This document shows, piece after piece, positions 45,363 to 58,119 of a stretch of 64,000 nt of DNA. The stretch is from Heterobilharzia americana. Its lineage: Eukaryota; Platyhelminthes; Trematoda; Strigeidida; Schistosomatidae. Location: contig OX104134.1 of assembly GCA_944470555.2 (NCBI GenBank), positions 101,054,701 through 101,118,700 on the forward strand. The letters run 5' to 3'. Position 1 is the stretch's first letter; the number at the start of each line of letters is the position of its first letter. Under the pieces are notes generated by a model. It did not search any database and was not told the DNA's origin. It was given only the letters and a program-made list of their open reading frames with translations. Both the position numbers and the translations under genes were made by a program.

Positions 45363-45480
45363 TTCTGATGATGTCGTCTAAAAAGACGACGAAAGCTTCA
45401 CCACTAAACAACCCAGCTCAGGGAACACAATACAAGCAAGACCATCCACCTGAACTACAAATATTCTCCACCATGGATTG
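45363..45480 (+). mobile_element. Isolated Penelope-like terminal repeat
   Basis: Matches the PLE 2 ends, with AACCCAGCTCAGGGAACACA and CAAGACCATCCACCTGAACT shared. No PLE coding sequence is adjacent. A frame at 45,075-45,338 (minus) next to it was not recognised. Confidence 0.65.
45365..45394 (+). ncRNA. Hammerhead-like core in isolated PLE repeat
   Basis: CTGATGA (45,365-45,371), one T, stem GTCGTC (45,373-45,378), loop TAAAAA, stem GACGAC (45,385-45,390), GAAA (45,391-45,394). This is the catalytic core order of a hammerhead ribozyme with a perfect six-pair stem II and one bulged base. The outer stems are not evident, so activity is unproven. Confidence 0.5.
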
Positions 45481-45770
45481 ATATACTTTAAAAAGGATGG
45501 TCACCTTGCAACTCATTTACAGCTGCACAGACCATTCTCGGATTTCTTATAGCTGAGTTGTTTTTCAACTGTCCAACTGTGGTGTCTATGATGTTTCTGT
45601 TAAAACCAACTCAGTTAATCATATTCAGTTCATGTGAACATTTCAATTCTCTAGGTAACCAACAGAGTATCCGAATGAAACAATTGTCACACAACCAGTA
45701 AAATGGTAAATTCCTTTCCAAAAGAATTCCTTTTTAGAGATGAGTGGGGATTTTTAATTTTGAGGTAGTT

Positions 45771-46140
45771 TTCATCGCGAAATGACATTAGTTGGAGAAC
45801 CATTGAAAATCTGGGAGCACTGGATAGCTTTTTCACAGTTTCCAACTTCTGTCAATTCATAAAATACCACGACTATCACCCAAGGAATTCAGTTGGCATC
45901 CACTTTCCTTCTGACTGGTTGACCCTACAGGTCACAGCTTCTCATTAGAACTTCATGATATCCATCTGAGAACAGTAACCTGTGGGGTCAACCAGTCAGA
46001 AGGGAAGAGGATGCCAACTGTAGACCTTGAGTGATGGTCGTGGTATTTCATGAATTAGCAGAAGTTGGAAACTGTGAAAAAGCTATCCAGCACCCCCAGA
46101 GTTCAATGGCTCCCTAAATGATGTCAGTCCGTGGCGAATA
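45771..46140. repeat. Imperfect palindrome of two dispersed-repeat copies
   Basis: Arms 45,771-45,932 and 45,978-46,140 are reverse complements with some mismatches, separated by about 45 bases. Shared blocks include GGATAGCTTTTTCACAGTTT and TTCTGACTGGTTGACC. The outer ends resemble the Sm-alpha-related SINE tail. A transcript could fold into a hairpin of about 160 bp. Confidence 0.85.
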
Positions 46141-46145
46141 CTACA

Positions 46146-47105
46146 TCGTAATTCTCTTTTATTTTATCTTCTTGATTACATTGTAGAATACATTAGAAAA
46201 ACTTCATTAACTAGTCATACGGTAAGCCAGTTACTTAACAATTCTAGTAGGCTGTTATTAATATTTCTCACATACCTTCAGAATCACGTTTTACTCATTT
46301 GGTTACGTCAGTGTGACTAATTAGTTGTGATCATTATTATTATTAATATTGTCATTAAATACTCTAGTGTGTTGAATAAACCATGAGACTAAAAGAAAAC
46401 GATACTTATCTGAGAAAACAACTGAGAAATTTCATTCTACTTGTGTTGGTGTTTGGTGAAATAGACTTATCATTACAGTATGCGTGATATGAGTAATAAG
46501 TGAATTCTAAAGAAGATGTTGTCAGTTTTCATCAGATAATGAATCTTTTCAAAATCGTTTTTTATTGGCACCGAATTTCTTTGTAGCAGAATTTTATATT
46601 CCGTTTACATATCGTTGTATTCCTTTGTACGGTTAGAAAACTTAAGATCTACTAATAGAAGTGAACTCAATAAGTTTGATTACCTTTGACTTATAGATTC
46701 CTTGGAAATGAAAAATAGACAGACAGACAAACTCAACATACAACTTGTCACAGAAAACCGTTGGTTCAAGTTGTCACAACTCACGTCAGCATGTGACGAC
46801 GAAGTGAGTAGTAAAAGAGAAACATTAGAATGCAGAAAGGTTTGTGGGATGGAGAAGCATTTGAAAATGAATGGTTAATGATGATACATCTCGATCTTGC
46901 CACCCTGAGCCTCCTTTCAACCCAAGACAACTTCTGTTAGCATTGCATATCAAATTAGACGGTGGCTGGAGATACGCAGCACATGTCTCAGCCACCCCAG
47001 CGGGTGAAGGTTCCCAGCCTCACAAGTGACTTGTTTGGGTTGTTTGGTACCTTTGGTTCAACTCCGATATACTATACTCATATGGTGGTTCAATCATACG
47101 GTAGC
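46146..47105. other. AT-rich unassigned stretch
   Basis: No gene, RNA or recognised repeat; a short ATT-rich tract lies near 46,334-46,357. Confidence 0.4.
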
Positions 47106-47109
47106 AGTG

Positions 47110-47600
47110 CTGCGAATACACTTGTATTCAAAAACCTGTAATCTTTTCACATAGTCCACTTTGAACAGCTGTGTAATAGGAGTATAATACGACAGAGCAA
47201 ACTACAGCACAGTATGTTCCTTCTTTTCCAGGATATCTGACCACTTGAAGCCAGAGATGATACAAATTGACAAATGTCAAACAGGTCTTCTGTATCTGAG
47301 CTAAGATTTCTTCAGCAACCAGGCCGTTTGGGCTGATGCAACTTCTCAAGTAAGTGAAGTGCTCAACGCATATTACAACTACACTCTCGTTTTTCAGACA
47401 AAAAGTAGCTGCAGCCCAACCCTGAAGCACTATCTTGCATATGACAGATGCGTAAAGCACACCAGTCAAATATCTTCAGATTTCTGCTCATTAAGTTCAG
47501 AATACCCTGCATTTTTCCAGCGTTTCCACCTGGCAGGACAGTGTCCCCTATGTACTCTAAACCAACCAGTTTCCTCCACTGTATAGAGTAGTCCCATTGT
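47110..47600 (-). pseudogene. SR3/Perere-3-like RTE LINE fragment
   Basis: Minus-strand remnant of the RT end and C-terminal region. LEYIGDTVLPGGNAGKMQG near 47,555 is a decayed YADD box (YIGD) with its usual following GDDAGKMQ-type segment. Downstream come EHFTYLRSCISPNGLVAEEI, ARIQKA-like QIQKTCLTFVNLYHLW, and VVCSVVLYSY in place of SVLLYG. The catalytic Asp pair is changed and two frames are needed, so it is non-functional. It resembles the fragment at 24.1-25 kb more than the SR2-like copies. Confidence 0.65.
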
Positions 47601-47609
47601 TGTCTGCAG

Positions 47610-50600
47610 TAAGCTATGAGCTGTATTCATTGTGTAAGGGTTTCTAATAATAAATGGTTGTCGAGGCTGAATAAGATGAAGCTGGACATGAACTGAGGAC
47701 CCACTGGTTGAGGGTCAAATGCTTTAGTCAATTGGGACACTTCCAAGACATCTACTTTAGTGTACTTTAGTATATCTGTATTCAAGTATACGTGTAGTTA
47801 TAAACTGTTTGTTGTTACTGTTGCATCAATAAGAGTTTAATTTTATACCTGTATTTTCTTTGTTGCAGTGTTTGTCTATGCGGTTTTCGAAAGCCTTGTT
47901 AATCTCCTGTTAGCTATAGAATTATCTAGTTCATCTGACAGCTGGATATTTTCCGCACAAAAATGGCACAACCACATAATCAGTGAAACAAATTGAAATG
48001 AACACATATATACATAGAATGTATCACACTGGAGTTTCCATTGACTACAAGTTCAACTCTCCTAAATGTTTCCTGGTGCGACAAGTATCTCTCCACTTTT
48101 CATTTCTTATAATTATCCAATTCTGTTATCATTATCACTGGACGGTATATCCTTGAAAGGTTTTTTGTCTTACAGCTGTGTTTTATCATAAGGTTCGATT
48201 TATCTTGGTTGGCTGTGATTGCTCATTAGTAATATTCTTTGAGATTTGTTTCCCAAAATAAAAAGTAGTGACTTGTGGAGTCAACCAAGTTGGGTGAATG
48301 GAAGAATACTCATCGTTAGGATAAGATGATGATCGCGCTGGATCGTGAATTGATGGGAGTAAGAAAATGTCCATTTCTATTTTGCCATCTAGTGGCTGGT
48401 TAGTCAGTGTGCGCGCCGCGAGATTTGACGGTCCTTAGCGGGTGGCGGTTGCGTATCTCTAACTAGTTTCCATGTTAGAACGAGACAATAGTCTAGTGTT
48501 CTTAATTTTTCAATACTTCTGCAACTAGTCTCATTTTGTGACGAACACTGCCTTGTAATCAATCAAATCTTTAAATTGAATGTGGGTATACTTTGGTTTG
48601 AGAAAACGTCTACTGATTAAATTCGACTTATTACTACAATGGTTTCATACAAACATTTAGTCTACAGACATTACTACTAAGTAGAATAGATTGGTAATTT
48701 ATGTTGACTGAACTAAGGATAGAGTCAGGGTGACTTTGAAGTTAACAGTCTCAAGGTATGACGCATAACTGTGAAGTTTCTGTGAAAGAGGGCGAATGTT
48801 GATCACCCGCTCAGTTAAAACACTTCGTTGGTTATTGTCCTAAAATTTTTAAAAAGAACTCATATCAAACAGTCTATCTGCATAGCAGGTATTAGATGTT
48901 CGTTAAACATAACGTTTTACTCTTCAGATATTTAGAAAACGTTTGTTCATGTGGGGGACGACGAATATGAACTTATATGGATTTGCATTACAATCAAAGT
49001 TTTACTGAATTCTAAAGTGCTTCACTCAGTCATTTAGACAAAAAGCACATTTCTCTCCTTGAATCGGTTATCTTATGAAAACTGGTGTAGCTATCAATTT
49101 CAAAGTACTCGCAGAAATCAGTCAGTCAAACTTGAAGCATAGAAAGTAGTTGAAGTGACAGTATCCTGCGCCCGGCTTTTTTGTAGTCAGTTGTTTGAAG
49201 TCTATCGGTAACAGGTCTCATCCCTTAGCTCCAGTGATAACGTCCAAGATTTGATCATAAGTTTCTGACCAACTCTGGTTGCCATATGTCGACCAAGTCC
49301 TGTAAAATAATCCTTTGATACATAGTACTGAGTAGTTGGGCAGAAAAGTCGGTGATTTCAACCCTGAATAAAGCAGATTCGAATCTGTTAGAGTACCTGA
49401 ATACTCTCAAGGCTGCGAATATGCCTTATACTTTATTAGGGAGTGCCGAAGAATAGAACATCTAGGCCAACAGCATTCTTCAAACTGATTTCTAACAGTG
49501 GTCATCAAAATAAATAATTTTCCGAAATTCTACAATTCTAATTTCAACTCATCAGTTATGTTCATCAGTTCATTCAACTTACAATTACTTGAAATGACCT
49601 CCATTGTATTGTTTAAATGAACAGTATTTACTGAAAACTAGAAAAATGAAATGCAAATTCTCAAGTTGTTTCTATCATATCACCACGTAAAACGGAAAAA
49701 AGATTTAAGATGGAAATAATAAACACAATCTCACAATTATTTAATTTATATTTAAATTTTGATACTCAGACATTTTAAAGAATAAGTTGGCAATATTTAC
49801 ACACTTATTCTCGTCTTCAAGTACACTTATTTTCATTGCCTGTGGATACATACAGTCAGTGTGTCTGAGTTATTCCGCTCGACTGACAGTTGTTGCTAGA
49901 CCCAGTTTAACTATCTGAGCACTTACTACAGAATATCCACATATAGTTATGCTCTGACGCTTTTACAGACATCAAATAATATACCAAGTTCATCATGTAT
50001 TTACTCTCCATTCTTCTTGAGTTGACATTTCATGGAACACCAACTGGATGACACATTAGCACGCAAGAATAAAACTGAATGAATCATTTCCATTTAAAAA
50101 CTGTATAGTTTTTTCAAATTATATTTGATGTTGATTTACTTATTCACTAAATTATGCAAACCATATCGTTATAATTAACTAGTGATTTTAAAGAAACGCT
50201 TTTATGTTACTTAATCCTTTATCAGTAGCTCATATACTTACTTGAAATTTTTCCGACTTCTATACGAAAAGGATGGGATAACTCAAAGTTAACTAATTAC
50301 TGAATACAAACTGCAAACATAGGTGTTATCTCTGCAATTATATCAGTGAATATAAAGGGAACAAGTAATTCAGTATGAACTCTTAGGACAGACGCATCAA
50401 GTAGCTGAAACAGCCTACACGTAATATACTGCAAAGAAAGAAAGGAGGTAATTTTCAAATATTTTTCTTAGTATCAAGAAATTATTGATTGCACTGACTG
50501 AAGTAACTCCAGCCTAACTAAATATTCTGACTAAAAAGGTTGATGGTTGGGACTGAAAGAAACTGAAGTTGCGGAAGGTTTCAAATCATGGATGTACTTC

Positions 50601-53600
50601 AAATAGCACACAGTAAAGTAGTATTATTTGCTCGATAACGTTTTGTGCAGAATTTATCGCCTATAAACATATTGAGATAACCACACAACATCCTGGTTTG
50701 CTTTTTATTCTCTGATTTAATTGGTAGCAAAGGTTTCCACACATCCAGAATTGATACTGCATCAATTCAATTACATGTATTTGGCGTTGAACCGCCAACC
50801 AGTGATTCAGTGGTCCATCTCTCTCTCTTTCTCTCCACTTAGCTAAATTAGTCTTCTGGACTATGGCATACGTATTTAGGTTCCAAAGACTTTTTGTTTT
50901 CAGTTCGGTTCTGTTAATAGTTATAGGGCGTAATACTTTTAACTGGAAATCATGTGACGGAGATTACAGGTTTAATGGCATTGATTGGTTTCAGTGTAAT
51001 TATTATCACAGACCGAATCTGTTACAGAACCATTGACAACCAGAAGCAGTGGACAACCACTTCAACCTGGTTAAGAGATTTGCAACAGAAGATCGAGGCC
51101 AAAGTCATCACACCTCGTGGATATCACGCTGCCGTTCAGCTACTTGGTTGGATTCCAATATTCCACATTTAGCAATTCTCAATATAACGTGGTACTCAGC
51201 CGATTTCATCGATGAATAACTATCTTCCTTGCCGACGTGGTTTACCCAACAGGTCACAGATACTCTTTAGAAATTCGGTATAGTTATCTCAGATCAACTT
51301 TTTATTGAGCACGAGGCAGTAATTCAGATGATGTTTGCTATGAGTGACTGTTTTCAAAGCGCCTTTCATCATGAATTTCAGGGATTAGCAAAACGGCTAT
51401 CTAATACTCCAAGGTTTCCAATGGTTCTGTAGATAGTTTCGGCGAGCTAGGAAAACTTCTTAGACCCAGTCTATTCGTGCAAACCACAACTTGAAGCATT
51501 TTAAATTTTTTTCCGAATACTTACAGAAGGAAAATAGAATGCGGCAAAGAAATATTTGAGTAACATTGTGTGAATTATTCAATCCATCCCAGTTTCATCA
51601 GATGACCATTTGCCCCACATACCCCCGTATTGATAAATGACTAACAGCGAAAAACGATGGTTCCACGATAGATAAGCTTAGTGACCGGAGCTCAGTAAGC
51701 GTATCTAGACGCACTTGTACTCAAACTGGTGTCCTCAGGCAGACACACCCTGCGGTAGAACCCATCAGTAGAAGAAGACGAAGAAGAAGAGATACTATGA
51801 CCTGATGGAAAGTTTCAGATTATCAATACTTAAACTGTGGACAAGTTTAGATAACTGGATTGACAAAGTCCTAACTGTACCAGCCAAAATTTAAATAAAT
51901 GGCTTAAATATGTTTGAAGATATGCATCAAAGAGTCATCCGATGTAGGATTTGTAATTCCATCTGTATGTGTTATAAAATATTAAAAAGAATACCCAAAT
52001 TTGACTTTTGATAAGGAGCTGGTCATTTCTCTTTGCACTAACGTCAATATGTTATAGTTCTCCTATTTTTAAAGTTTTTTTTCTTGCTGCGAAATATAAC
52101 TTTTCATGAGTTAATACTTTAACCATTGGACAAGCTCAGAAGTCATGGATTTTTATACAAGTGTTTGTTGGCTGTTTCGTCTTTGCTCAGACATTAAAAG
52201 CTCTCACTGTTAACTTGACTACTTCTGTCCTCTTTTTGTTTCCTGTGAAGCTACCGAAGGTTAGGTATTGAGTTAGTCAGTCAGTTAGTGACGCTGAGAT
52301 TATTTCTTAGCTGACCAAGTTGCTACACTTCCCATTAGAACATCCGTATACCAGGCAGTGAGACGACAGATGGAGAAATGGAAGAGAAAACAGAGTCAAA
52401 AGTCTGAGAAGGTTATAAAATCAGGGCAGAAGGTAGGGTTAAGACCCCCCAACAAACTGCTTAGCATCATGAGGCAGAAATCTGATATCTCTAGGCTACG
52501 ATAGTTTTACTTTGAAAGATGTCTATGGCACAAATATGGACTATTATCTGATAAGCCAGCACCACCTATAGGCCGATGTACGTGAAGATATCATCTCTGT
52601 AAAGTTGCATTGAACAACATCTTTGGTGGTCTTTTCAGATATCTCGGGTAGCAGTTTTCTGAATTCTAACTATTTTGCTTCAGATTTATTGCTTTCGAAA
52701 TTATTTTGTTCATTGACTTATGTGTCCTCTAGTTCCATTCTGCTGTCATGGGTACTTTCTATTTTTAGGAATTTCGGTTTATAATCATGCAGTTGTATGA
52801 CAGAAGAAAGTGGAACAACACCACAATGAACATTGGTTTTCTTGAAAGTGGACATATATACTTGATTTGGAATAAATTTAAGGTTTTCTTTTATGTGTTC
52901 TGGTGTCTATCATAATACTATAAGTACTACCCCAACATTCCGGAGTCTTTTATGGAATTTAAACGTATTTCATCAGCATGGAGATAATTCCATTAGGAAG
53001 TTTGGCACCTTCTACATCACTGCCCAAAGATGTGCTTTGAACTGTACTCATGTATTTGCTGATCTCTTAGGACAATATTTGTTGTATTACTGTGGATTGC
53101 TATCCCAAAGACTTAGGTAAGTACAAGTTTAGTTAATGTCATGTGCATTATAAAACATCTGCTTGCAGTCCGTCTGAGTTTTATAATTATATCAATGAAT
53201 TCGAAAAGTTTACTGTTCACACTTTTAGCTGTGGTTTGTCAGTGTTTTGCGAAGATTTCAACTCCACGAACCTCAGTATTTTTATCTCTTTCGGTCTCAA
53301 GATTTTTTGAATTTTTCGATTTTTTCCACACTATCCCACCGAAGTCTATGGTGAGCACCAGAGAGCTACATTCTCATATATATCAAAGAAAGTATAAATA
53401 AAGGAAGTTATTCCCAGTACGACGTCCTGACACCTACCAGTACTTCACAGGATGTAGATTGGGATGTATCTTGTTGAAGATGTGTTGCATAACACTGTGG
53501 CAATGTTACACTTTACCTAGAACTCTATCACAGGATTCGTCATACGAAAGCAGCAGTATTTCTGTGATTCCGAGCAAAATTTCCTTCTTCCGATTTTCGA

Positions 53601-54825
53601 TGAAACGGAGAGGAAAGTTAAGCTTCAATCATTTGAGTGATAAGCGCCTATTTCGAAGCTTAGACCTCTTGCTAGCGTGGGAATAGAAGTCTGATTTAGA
53701 TATAAAATACAGAGCCGTAATTACCTATAAAGTCCTCTAACACACGAAGACTATTCATTCTCAGTATATGTACTATAAACCAGATATTGAGAAATATTAT
53801 TTCAGATGTTTCAAGTCATTAAAATTGAAAGCGATTTCCATTACTTCTCATATTTGATCGGTTCAATTACTGAAAGTTTAATCTGTGATGTTGTTGACCT
53901 TAGGAACTGTCGTGGTTGGTCTCCATTATAATCAAAAACAGTTGCAGGGAAGCTTTTATATAGCTTGTATTTAGATAGCAGATGGTGGATGTAATCAACG
54001 ATGCGTTCTCCGCTCCATTTTCGGGTTCATCAGCTAAATGTATATGCTTCCCACTGTGTCCATATTTCCATGGCTTAAATTCTTTTCCAACCTTCGTTAA
54101 TCTTTTTATTCTCTTGCAGATTTTCAGAGTAGTCTTTTCCCAAGTATGTTGTTAAGTTTCGAAGTTCTTTGGAGACTCATTGGTTCCACGGGAGTCGTGG
54201 TTATGCGTTGACAGCAGCTACAGAATCAATGAAAATCTGGAAGCTTCTAGTAGAATTGTCATCCTAGTTTACAATCTACAGTGCACAGCCATGACGCGCC
54301 TCACTGCATACGAACTCAGTGACTGAGTGTTAACGTGTTCATCATGAAACCAGAAGGTTCTGAGCTCATTCTTTAGCAGGATCGCTACCGAGCAGAGCCG
54401 AGGCGTGAAGTACATGTCCAGTTCTCCCGAGTTCTTGGTATGCCTCGAACTGATGATAAGCCTTGATGAAAAGCTGATTAATATGTTGTCTAAAAAGCTA
54501 CAGCTGCTTGGGATAACGCAGCCTCAACTTACGCAGTCAGTTAGTTCTTGATTTTGTCAATACGTCTATCAAGGCCTACATAAGTTTTTTTCTGAACAGC
54601 TAAGAATACACTGAGATGTATTGTTTAGTAGTTTGAAGGCTATCGGTGGGGTAGGGAGAAATTTTGATGCTTTCAGATAACAAGTTTGTCAAAAACACAT
54701 CAAGTTATGCGTGAAACCGACGTGGTCAACAGATCAGATACTAAGCATACTCTCTATTCACAGTTTTGTTGTTTTCTGTCGTCAAGCAAAGCTGGAAGGC
54801 AGTTCTTGTCCAAAAGCTGTGTAGA
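47610..54825. other. Long unassigned AT-rich stretch
   Basis: No gene or RNA recognised across about 7 kb. Frames of 72-86 codons at 50,954-51,172, 52,893-53,120, 53,141-53,401 and 53,459-53,686 carry no motif I can name. CTAATACTCCAAGGTTTCCA at 51,400-51,419 and TGAAAATCTGGAAGCTTC near 54,227-54,244 resemble the dispersed SINE-tail repeat seen at 28 and 46 kb. Confidence 0.35.
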
Positions 54826-54830
54826 AAATA

Positions 54831-54839
54831 GTAGTAGTG

Positions 54840-54887
<48 letters not shown>

Positions 54888-54923
54888 ATTATAATAATAA
54901 TAGTGTGAGTAGTAGTAGTGTAG
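54831..54923 (+). repeat. (TAG)n microsatellite with GTGTGAG interruptions
   Basis: TAG repeats at 54,831-54,888, then AATTATAATAATAATAG, then TAGTGTGAGTAGTAGTAGTG. It shares the GTGTGAG interruption with the array at 29,456. Confidence 0.95.
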
Positions 54924-55230
54924 TGGGCAGTGCTGATAACAGCGGATATAAGAAGTATATATCGAGAGGGTGGTAGGAATCATAGGGAATTACCGGCAAT
55001 GGGTAAGGTTTCTGCCAAGAGCAACGCAGGGGACAATACAGGCATATTACAGTGGATGCTGCTGATAAGAATGTATGAAGAGCCGGTCGAGAGCAAATCA
55101 AGACAGGAACAGAGAGGAAACGAAGATATTTGCAAATGGCTGCGTTAGTGCAAGGAGTACCATATGTAACCACTACCATTCCAATTCTTCCCAAGAATTT
55201 AATAATTCCCATTGTAACATCAAGAACAAG

Positions 55231-55713
55231 ATATTCAGCGAAGAGACTCTTTTCAACGAATTTATTTTCAAGCTGTACAATCGTATATATATGGTATTTG
55301 GAAAAAATTATATCCTGTGAGGAAAACTAAACACTATATGGTGATGACAATAATAATAGAGCGGGTGATGACATAGGCATTTATGATTATAATAACAATT
55401 GAAGTGCGAATGATAACAAATAGATTATGTAATATATGGAATGGTACATAGAGAGTATATAACTCAGAAGGGGGTGAAAAAATTGTTGAAAATGGTAAAT
55501 CAATTAAGTATTATGTAATGGCATTAGACAAATTGGACAAGATGAAGTCAATGTTTTCTAAAAGGATTAAGACAATTAAGTGAAATAACACCGGAAACTA
55601 GTTGAAGTGAAGGCGATTATAATAACAATAATAGTGATAAAGGAAGGATACAAAGGTTAAATTAACAAAGTGGGAGGGGGAGCTAATGGGGTGGGAAAAT
55701 GTTATGGCCATGA
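55231..55713 (+). repeat. Left inverted terminal repeat of PLE 1
   Basis: Runs from GATATTCAGCGAAGAGACTC to GGCCATGA and pairs with 57,587-58,076 with scattered mismatches. It contains the shared blocks GATGACATAGGCATTTATGA and AACACCGGAAACTAGTTGAA. Confidence 0.9.
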
Positions 55714-57630
55714 TAAAGACAGTGACTGCACATACTTCTTTTGTACACACAGATCAGGTCTTAGTTCATGAATAGCTAAAGCCTCCGCTGTTTTAAGGAG
55801 TTGAAAACGAAGAGAACGTGGGAGGTTTGGGCGAATTCGATAAATAATTTCAAAGTCATCGTCTGGATTTGTTGTGTGATGGAAGTCAATCAAATGTTCT
55901 AGAATCGAACTTCTAACAGACTTTCTTTCACCTTTATAAAACCAAGCAGGAACATGTTCTCGTATACGTGTAGAAAGCATTCTCTGGCTACGGCCGATGT
56001 ACCTTGCTCCACAAGAGCAGGTGAACTGGTAGATGCACATAGAGGCGGCCAAACGAGGAAGCTTGTCTTTAACGCAGGTGGAGAATAGGTTGCGGCTGGT
56101 AAAAGTCAACTGAGTCTTGCTGCGAAGAAAGTCCTATTGATTGATCTGGTAAGACGATTCTTCAGTACATCCGATGCTAGGTCTCCTTTAAACTCTAGGC
56201 TCATAAACAATCTTTTCTTTGAGACCGAGTGGATGACTGGTTTAGTGTTTCTTTCCCGCATATTTTTATCAATAAAACGGCTAGGGTAACCGTTTTCGAC
56301 AAGTATGCTTTTTAAAAAGATAGCTCTTCCTCGATACAATCGTCACTACAGATACTTCTTATTCGATAGCAAAGAGAGTGAATAAGATTTCTTTTTCTGT
56401 TGATGGGCACCCAACTATAAAAATTAGTTAGTTGTCCGTTCCACGTTGGTTTTCTGTAGATGGATCTTTTAAGGTATCCATTCTGACGTCGGGTGAGAAG
56501 CACATCAAGAAAAGGAATAGTTGATTCTGATTCCTTCTCTATAGTAAACTTGAGGGCTTGATGACATTCATTGAATGAACGAAGCACATCGTCGAGGTCT
56601 ACATTTTTGTCGCAAATAACAAACGTGTCGTCCATATATCTTCTATAAAAGTCAAAGCTATCAATAGTTTGACGAAGTGTGAATTTTCCAGTTTCGACAT
56701 GAAGAAATCTGCTAGCAGTGGTCCCAATGGTGACCCCATCGCAATTCCATCTTTCTGTCTATAGATTTCATTATTGAAACTGAATTGGACATTAAATGTG
56801 CACCTCAACAAAAGCTCTTTCAAGCAGCTCGTTGGTAGTCCTACGTCTAAATTATGTGCATCAATATAGTCACATACATAACAGACAGTTTCGGTGAGTG
56901 GCACACTCGTGAACAATGAAGTGACGTCTAATGAAAACATCATCTTGTTTAGAGCATTAAAATCCTTAATACCCTCAACAAACTGAAATGTATCACGGAT
57001 AGAAAAACTCGATACTTGCCTTCTAACAGGTTCCAGAATTTCAGCTAACCATTGAGCAGTTCGGTGATAGGGAGAACCAGCCATATCGAGGATCGGACGA
57101 AGAGGTAATCCCGCTTTATGTATCTTCGGTAGTCCATATAGACGTGGGATTATAGAGCCAACCGGTCGGATACGTTCATATAAATCAGGATCAATTATTG
57201 ATTTATCCCTCATGCTTTTTAAGACATTTGTGAGTTGTGTTTCAATTATATGTGTCTTATTGGGCTCACCTTCGGGTTTACTAAACTTAGTGGGATCAGA
57301 GAGGATTACGGAAAGTTTATCAGTATACTCCTGACGATTCATTAGGACAATGCCTCCTCCCTTATCAGGACGGCTTATGATAATATCCCTGTTATCTTTG
57401 ATTAGTTTTAGCTGTTGTATATGGTCCTTGGTTAATAAAGAGCTAGAACTGATTTTGGAGTTGATAAATTGGTGACAGCAATCTAGAACAGTGGACTTGA
57501 AATGCTGGAATTCTTGCGGCGATGCAGGCGTAAGACCGACAATCTGGCTGATTAAATTTTCAAATTGTACTTGGGTATCAGTGGGGTCATGGCCATAACA
57601 TTTTCCCACCCCATTAGCTCCCCCTCCCAC
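55702..57630 (-). pseudogene. PLE 1 reverse transcriptase and GIY-YIG endonuclease, frameshifted
   Basis: The frame opens inside the right repeat without an early ATG. It holds IIISRPDKGGGIVLMNRQEY, IIPRLYGLPKIHKAGLPLRP, motif A FSLDVTSLFTSVPL and motif B QKDGIAMGSPLGPLLADFFM. A one-base loss in the run of A near 56,690 shifts it, after which the catalytic YMDDTFVICDKN follows at about 56,640 in the next frame. ESESTIPFLDVLL and YRKPTWNGQLTNFYSW follow. Further shifts occur near 56,325 and 56,108. The last frame (56,109-55,702) carries CIYQFTCSCGARYIGRSQ, the GIY-YIG site, and then the basic RIREHVPAWFYKGERKS. Key residues of both enzymes survive, and three frameshifts inactivate it. The stop lies in the left repeat. 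Confidence 0.85.
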
Positions 57631-58076
57631 TTCGTTAATTTAACCTTTGTATCCTTCCTTTATCACTATTATTGTTATTATAATCGCCTTCACTTCAACT
57701 AGTTTCCGGTGTTATTTCACTTGATTGTCTTAATCCTTTTAGAAAACATTGACTTCATCTTGTCCAATTTGTCTAATGCCATTACATAATACTTTATTGA
57801 TTTACCACTTTCAACAATTTTTTTCACCCCCTTCTGAGTTATATACTCTCTATACACCATTTCATATATTACATAATCTATTTGTTATCATTCGCACTTC
57901 AATTGTTATTATAATCATAAATGCCTATGTCATCACCCGCTCTATTATTATTGTCATCACCATATAGTGTTTAGTTTTCCTCATAGGATATAATTTTTTC
58001 CAAATACCATATATATATGATTGTACAGTTTGAAAAATAATTCGTTGAAAAGATTCTCTTCGCTGGATATCTTCCC
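57587..58076 (-). repeat. Right inverted terminal repeat of PLE 1
   Basis: Reverse complement of 55,231-55,713. Similarity ends at CTTCGCTGGATATC, about 44 bases before the Gag-like frame. Confidence 0.9.
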
Positions 58077-58119
58077 AAGAAGCATACTCTCGTCGGGTTG
58101 ACTTCTGCTTCTTCAGCTG

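Larger units (their letters stand above)
55231..58076 (-). mobile_element. Penelope-like element 1 with inverted terminal repeats
   Basis: About 2.85 kb. RT and GIY-YIG frames on the minus strand lie between inverted repeats of about 485 bp (55,231-55,713 and 57,587-58,076), so the coding region begins and ends inside them. PLEs are reverse-transcribing elements that encode RT plus a C-terminal GIY-YIG nuclease and carry LTR-like repeats in direct or inverted order. It resembles the schistosome PLE families (Cercyon, Perere-10), but I cannot decide which. No target duplication seen. Confidence 0.85.

Noticed and set aside
50954..51172. 72-codon frame with a hydrophobic N-terminal segment as a small membrane protein
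   Set aside because: No supporting motif, conserved context or splice signals; such frames are expected by chance in this length of sequence.
54741..54983. Tyr-rich frame antisense to the second TAG array
   Set aside because: Microsatellite translation.
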